From Myxocyprinus asiaticus (Eukaryota > Chordata > Actinopteri > Cypriniformes > Catostomidae), in the NCBI RefSeq assembly GCF_019703515.2, contig NC_059374.1:12684245-12748244 (forward strand): a DNA stretch of 64,000 bases. The letters run 5' to 3'. Of the stretch, positions 60,816 to 64,000 are shown piece by piece. The position numbers were made by a program, and so were the translations under genes. Below the pieces are notes generated by a model. That model saw only the letters and a list, made by a program, of their open reading frames with translations. It made no database searches and had not been told where the DNA came from. Every line of letters begins with the position of its first letter. Position 1 is the stretch's first letter.

Positions 60816-63739
60816 GGAATAGTTCACCCAAACATTTTAAAAATTGCTTTTGGGTGATTTATAGCTTTAATCAATACTTTAGATTAATATATATGATATA
60901 TAACTTATTGCTAAGTAGCTGATCTGAACTGGAGACCTTCAGTGGTAGATGAGGTCAATAGACTCTTCTGTCCTAAAAACATGGCCACTTTCTCTCCGTC
61001 CTCCTTCCTCCAATGGCGTGTTTGCTTCTGCAACAACTCTTTGCTCTGTGCAGCAAAAAACAGACATAAATAATGCCGACTACACCTGAGAAGCAGTTGT
61101 AATATGTACCAGATGCACAAGGCAATTATTTTTCTTGTTATTTTAAAAACAATCAAATGAAAATAATGAATATGGGTGATCTGATTTGATTATCACAATT
61201 TCTACTTGCATCCCATTAATCAATTTTTTCTGATGTTGTTAGGTAGAATAATTTATTTCTAAAGTATGTATTTTCACTAATCTGCTTGTACAGTCATATG
61301 GGTATCAGTGTGGTACCTCTGGTGTCAGGTGTTTATGCAGCAGTTTGGACACACGGTGAGAGCTGAGGATGGTGTGTACAGAGGGTCTGTCTCTGGGGTT
61401 AGTCTTGAACATGTGTTTGATGAGGTAGTGCAGCTCATAAGGAAAGTGACCAGGCAGAGGTGCGTATGCCCCCCGACACACCTTCAAGATCAGACTCTTC
61501 CAGCTACGAGCCTGAAACTGATGAAGAGAAGGTTTAAAGTCAAACAGGACATTAAAGTGTTTAGTTAGGTGCCCAAAACACCTCAATTTCACAGTACACA
61601 GTGCAATGTACTAATGTTTTATGCTTAACTCACAGTGTAGGCAGTGTTTATACATATAAACTCATTGTTACTATACAATTTGAGGATTTGTAGAGAAAAA
61701 TACCGGGTGTTGGAGGGTGCAAAGTTCATACAAGACACAACCAAGAGACCAGACGTCACTGTAATAGAAACACACACACAAGTCAAAATTGTATATACTA
61801 TAATTGAAAATCTAGTGAATAAATAGTTTATATGACTGAGCTGAAAATGTTTTACCTTTTATTATTATAAGGGTTGTTGTCCCATATCTCTGGAGACACA
61901 TAGTATGGTGTACCCACATATGTCTGAGCGTATGCTTTTGCACTGCAGGAAAGTACATATATAAAACTATAACTGACACGATTGTATTCTTACTTTCACA
62001 TGCAAACACTAACAAAAAAAAAAAAAACAAAACAAAAAAGAAAGAAAGAAAAATTGCCATAATTAAATTTCTTAGTACCTGTTAAGAGAACAAGCTGAAC
62101 CGAAATCTCCCACCTTCACAGTCCCATTATCTGTCAAGAAAATATTCTGCACAGCAGAGATAAAATATCGATTAGCATCAGAAAATCAACTTTAGAAATC
62201 ATCTTTTAATTCACAAGTTTCACAATGATATTTCACATACTTTATATATATTTTTACATTTGAATGATGGCGTGAAAAATTTATAATTCGATACACAGTT
62301 GCATAAGTAAACACACTTAATATTAATGTAATTGCATTATAACAAAATACTAAAGTAAAGCTACATCAGTTTTGCAATTACTTTTAACCAACAGGTCCCA
62401 GTGTAACTTTTAGTGGACATACTACACTAACTCTGACAACCAGACAGTGCCAAATAATTGTGGTCTTCATTTAGAACAGTAAGTCTATTGTTTTATCACT
62501 TTAAAACCAACTTTTTTAAAATGCTAAATGTGAAAAGTGTTCTTCTTCTTTAACATAAATGCCACTTGGTTTGATTTTTGTTTTCTGATGCAATATATGA
62601 CATTCATACATCACTTTTAAAGGGACAGTTTACTCCACAATTGTAATTCTCTCATCATTTACTCACCCTCATGTAATAAAATATTAATTTTCCTCCCTGA
62701 ACTGTAGGTGGCGATATGCACGAAGAATGCGAATTGCCAAAAACAAAAGAAGAAGAATGTGGAAGTGAAAGTGGAAATTTATATTAAAAAAGGACTTAAA
62801 TATTTATCTGTTTCTCACCTACACCTATCATATTGCTTCTGAAGACATGGAATGAACCACTGAAGTCTTATGGATTACTTTTTTGCTGCTTTTATATGCT
62901 TTTTTGAGCTTCAAAGTTCTGGCCACCATTCACTTGCATTGTATGGACGAACAGAGCTGAAATATTCTTCTAAAAATCTTCATTTGTGTTCAGTAGAAGA
63001 GAGAAGGTCATACACATCTGGGATGCCATGAGGGTGTGTAAATGATGAGAGAATTATCATTTTTGGGTGAACTATTCCTTTAAGTGTGGATTGAGTGTCT
63101 AAATACTTTTGGGGGACACTGTACACATTGTTTAAGTTGGACCTAATGCTTCCATCGTTTGTACTCCATGTTCTTTGTGCTCATCAATTAACCATTAAAA
63201 CAGTATATTGACAGTACATTGTATATTATATCTTATTATGTTCAATAATTTTGTACCTTGGATTTTAAATCCCTGTGAAGTACTCTCTTGTCATGAATAT
63301 GTTTGGTGCCTAGACACATCTGTGCAAACCACTTCAGGATCTAAAATAGGAAAACATCAAAACAGTGCATGTGCTTTAAAATAGCCAGAAGAAACTTAGT
63401 TAAAATAATTAATGATAGCCGAAATGCACATTGTTCATCAACAAAGAAAGACTGGGAGTATTATTTGGGTCCAGTTTACAATGTAGCATGTATAAAGTTA
63501 AATATGATTTAGTCATGCAGCCAGTGTTTTTAAAATGGCTTTAACCCAAAGGAAAGGTCAGATCTCTCATAGAAAAGGACTTTCATACCACATCCTCGGT
63601 GAACAGATTATTTTTTTGCTGCCGTATCCTTTGCAGAAGATCTCCACCACTACAGAACTCCATGACAATATACAGATGACCATCAGCTGAACAGAGAGAG
63701 AGAGTAGAGAAAATGTCTCAGACAGTTTTTGACTTATAC

Positions 63740-63824
<85 letters not shown>

Positions 63825-63924
63825 GCAAACCTTCAAATGAGTCTCTAAATGTCACAATGTTTGGATGCTTCATTCTGGAAAGGAGTATAGCTTCTCTTCT
63901 GCTGTTCCTCATTCCAGTTTCAGC
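52640..63924 (-). CDS. nek3: NIMA-related kinase NEK3, 12 coding exons, 5' end outside window
   Basis: Serine/threonine kinase of the NEK family. Exons in transcript order: 63924-63831, 63686-63589, 63340-63257, 62146-62079, 61942-61856, 61758-61704, 61517-61317, 61045-60937, 58900-58748, 56311-56177, 52953-52836, 52706-52640. All introns are GT-AG, all phases join, and together they encode 422 residues plus TAG. Motifs: NSRREA with the helix C Glu, hinge [35 protein letters not shown]. The tail resembles human NEK3 ([25 protein letters not shown]). The glycine loop and VAxK lysine are in the missing 5' exon. The mid-tail is shorter than in human. NEK3 rather than NEK1 or NEK5 because the tail matches as well as the kinase. 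Known NEK3 roles include signalling to cytoskeleton and migration. Confidence 0.93.
52771..52808. repeat. (TA)n microsatellite in a short nek3 intron
   Basis: About 19 TA units inside the 129-bp intron between the last two coding exons, starting 27 bp after the donor of the exon at 52836. Confidence 0.95.
52836..52953 (-). CDS. nek3: nek3 exon (eleventh in window)
   Basis: 118 bp, donor GTCAGT. It is acidic (LEPRSDNED). The acceptor is TTTTTCAGCAG: both AGs are usable, giving or omitting one Ala codon (start 52953 or 52950). Confidence 0.9.
52954..56176 (-). other. nek3 intron, 3.2 kb, repeat-derived pieces
   Basis: Contains AAAGGAATGTTCCAGGTTCA at 53105, the repeat family that hosts the hAT at 26206, and a GAACCCCTG word at 53283. 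The 84-codon frame at 53882-54136 and the 69-codon one at 55193-55402 show no domain and fit no exon. No further nek3 exon is needed for phase. Confidence 0.55.
56177..56311 (-). CDS. nek3: nek3 exon (tenth in window)
   Basis: 135 bp after ATTATAG, donor GTCAGT. Encodes [18 protein letters not shown] and [10 protein letters not shown], a strong match to the NEK3 tail (human RKQW...AFQTYTIYRP). Confidence 0.93.
56500..58395. repeat. Nested dispersed repeats in a nek3 intron
   Basis: Outer element about 56505-58395: TTGGCTTGACAAAGCCAACA at the left and TTTGTCAAGCCAACATC at the right suggest inverted ends. Its left part matches 17940-18135. An inner element at about 56864-58191 begins AGGCCACGTCCACACTAA and ends TTAATGTGGACGTAGCCT, again inverted. 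No gene inside. Confidence 0.6.
58748..58900 (-). CDS. nek3: nek3 exon (ninth in window)
   Basis: 153 bp after CAAACAG, donor [26 protein letters not shown] parallels the human RRQWEKN... repeat-like tail element. Confidence 0.87.
59088..60727 (-). mobile_element. Tc1-like transposon, 1.64 kb, in a nek3 intron
   Basis: Ends CACAGTGCATCCGGAAAGTA and TACTTTCCGGATGCACTGTG with TA flanks (59086-59087 and 60728-60729). The inverted repeats extend about 170-190 bp and differ by only a few bases, so it is fairly young. The transposase is minus-strand, the same sense as nek3. It sits in a TA microsatellite. Confidence 0.95.
59329..60316 (-). pseudogene. Tc1 transposase pseudogene
   Basis: ATG at 60316-60314 begins [10 protein letters not shown], then a TGA where Arg is expected (codon 11, CGA to TGA). 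A one-base shift lies near 60115, and another in the T-run near 59740. The N-terminal helix-turn-helix part precedes the DDE catalytic domain: [22 protein letters not shown] and [12 protein letters not shown], which carry the three acidic residues. Broken, so inactive without repair. Confidence 0.93.
60728..60812. repeat. (TA)n microsatellite
   Basis: TA-rich run interrupted by CATATGTATGTACA and then pure TA for about 50 bp. It abuts the Tc1 right end. The text that follows (TTAAGGAATAGTTCACCC) is the left end of a truncated TTAA MITE at 60814-60880. Confidence 0.93.
60937..61045 (-). CDS. nek3: nek3 exon (eighth in window)
   Basis: 109 bp after GCACAG, donor GTCTCC. Phases fit on both sides. 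It encodes a charged linker ([15 protein letters not shown]) that aligns weakly with human. Shorter than the corresponding human linker. Confidence 0.8.
61317..61517 (-). CDS. nek3: nek3 exon (seventh in window)
   Basis: 201 bp (67 codons) after TTCATCAG, donor GTACCA. Encodes the kinase C-lobe end: [22 protein letters not shown] and a basic helix ending LTPE. Confidence 0.93.
61704..61758 (-). CDS. nek3: nek3 exon (sixth in window)
   Basis: 55 bp after ATTACAG, donor GTATTT. Encodes [18 protein letters not shown], the helix F aspartate region. Confidence 0.93.
61856..61942 (-). CDS. nek3: nek3 exon (fifth in window)
   Basis: 87 bp after CCTGCAG, donor GTAAAA. Encodes the activation segment end: [20 protein letters not shown] stands where many kinases have APE. 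Confidence 0.93.
62079..62146 (-). CDS. nek3: nek3 exon (fourth in window)
   Basis: 68 bp after TGTGCAG, donor GTACTA. Encodes [20 protein letters not shown] with the metal-binding DFG motif. Confidence 0.93.
62621..63079 (-). mobile_element. Complete TTAA-flanked MITE in a nek3 intron
   Basis: 459 bp. Ends AGGGACAGTTTACTCCACAA and GGGTGAACTATTCCT are inverted repeats that continue through the CTCATCATTTACTCACCCTC block. TTAA is present on both sides (62617-62620 and 63080-63083). It is the reference copy for others in the window, and its interior is the reverse of that at 8492-11385. It has no coding capacity. Confidence 0.85.
63257..63340 (-). CDS. nek3: nek3 exon (third in window)
   Basis: 84 bp, phase 0 at both ends, donor GTACAA. 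Encodes [11 protein letters not shown] and the catalytic loop HRDLKSK. Confidence 0.93.
63589..63686 (-). CDS. nek3: nek3 exon (second in window)
   Basis: 98 bp after GTTCAG, donor GTATGA. Encodes the hinge region: [17 protein letters not shown] and a lysine/glutamine-rich turn. Confidence 0.92.
63740..63819. repeat. (TG)n(TA)n microsatellite in a short nek3 intron
   Basis: About nine TG then about 31 TA units. They fill over half of the 144-bp intron between exons 63589-63686 and 63831-63924, about 11 bp from the donor. Confidence 0.95.
63831..63924 (-). CDS. nek3: nek3 exon (first in window)
   Basis: 94 bp after ATGCAG acceptor, donor GTTTGC. Encodes 31 residues plus one base, including [16 protein letters not shown]: the helix C glutamate and the start of the N-lobe. 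Confidence 0.92.
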
Positions 63925-64000
63925 CTGCATTAAATGTATTAGTATTAGTATGACATCATTATAGACTGCAGAACAGGATCTCTTTCATGCATTTTAATTA

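Noticed and set aside
60558..60922. Ile-Tyr-rich frames near 60.6-60.9 kb and 63.7-63.9 kb
   Set aside because: Translations of TA microsatellites joined to Tc1 or nek3 exon text.

Overview
This is vertebrate genomic DNA from a teleost, most likely a cypriniform fish. The evidence is two spliced vertebrate gene loci, GT-AG introns, poly(A) signals, and a dense set of repeat families typical of carp-like fishes: DIRS retrotransposons, Tc1, hAT, TTAA-flanked MITEs and a tRNA-derived SINE. There are no operons or bacterial-style regulatory signals.

Only two protein-coding genes can be supported. Near the left end (2295-3416, + strand) is an intact, uninterrupted coding exon for a lysophosphatidic acid receptor of the LPAR6 (P2Y5) type. 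At the right end (52640-63924, - strand) are twelve GT-AG-bounded coding exons of a NIMA-related kinase that matches NEK3 along its kinase domain and its C-terminal tail. All exon phases join. The first coding exon(s), with the glycine-rich loop and catalytic lysine, lie beyond position 64000. In human both loci are on 13q14, so the pair looks like partly conserved synteny.

The roughly 49 kb between the genes is repeat-rich. 7.6-13.1 kb holds nested MITE, hAT and SINE insertions and fold-back repeats. 13.43-17.61 kb holds a block of palindromic repeats followed by a 3.8 kb minisatellite with an alternating 20/22-bp unit. 17.6-30.5 kb carries scattered repeats, including a hAT MITE and a SINE with perfect target duplications. 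30.5-35.5 kb and 46.65-51.05 kb are two degraded DIRS-type tyrosine-recombinase retrotransposons in opposite orientation. 35.5-46.6 kb between them holds a hAT-like element, a SINE, a probable LINE L2 tail and a Tc1-type MITE. 51.6-52.25 kb is a Tc1-like remnant. The nek3 introns contain a 1.64 kb Tc1 copy, a complete TTAA MITE and several TA microsatellites.

No new gene system was found. The most informative structures are the minisatellite (open in four frames by arithmetic, with CpG-decay variation and a fresh 229-bp internal duplication), the inverted DIRS pair (one copy keeps an open recombinase frame), and the nested insertions whose boundaries are proved by target duplications and by empty paralogous sites in the same window.
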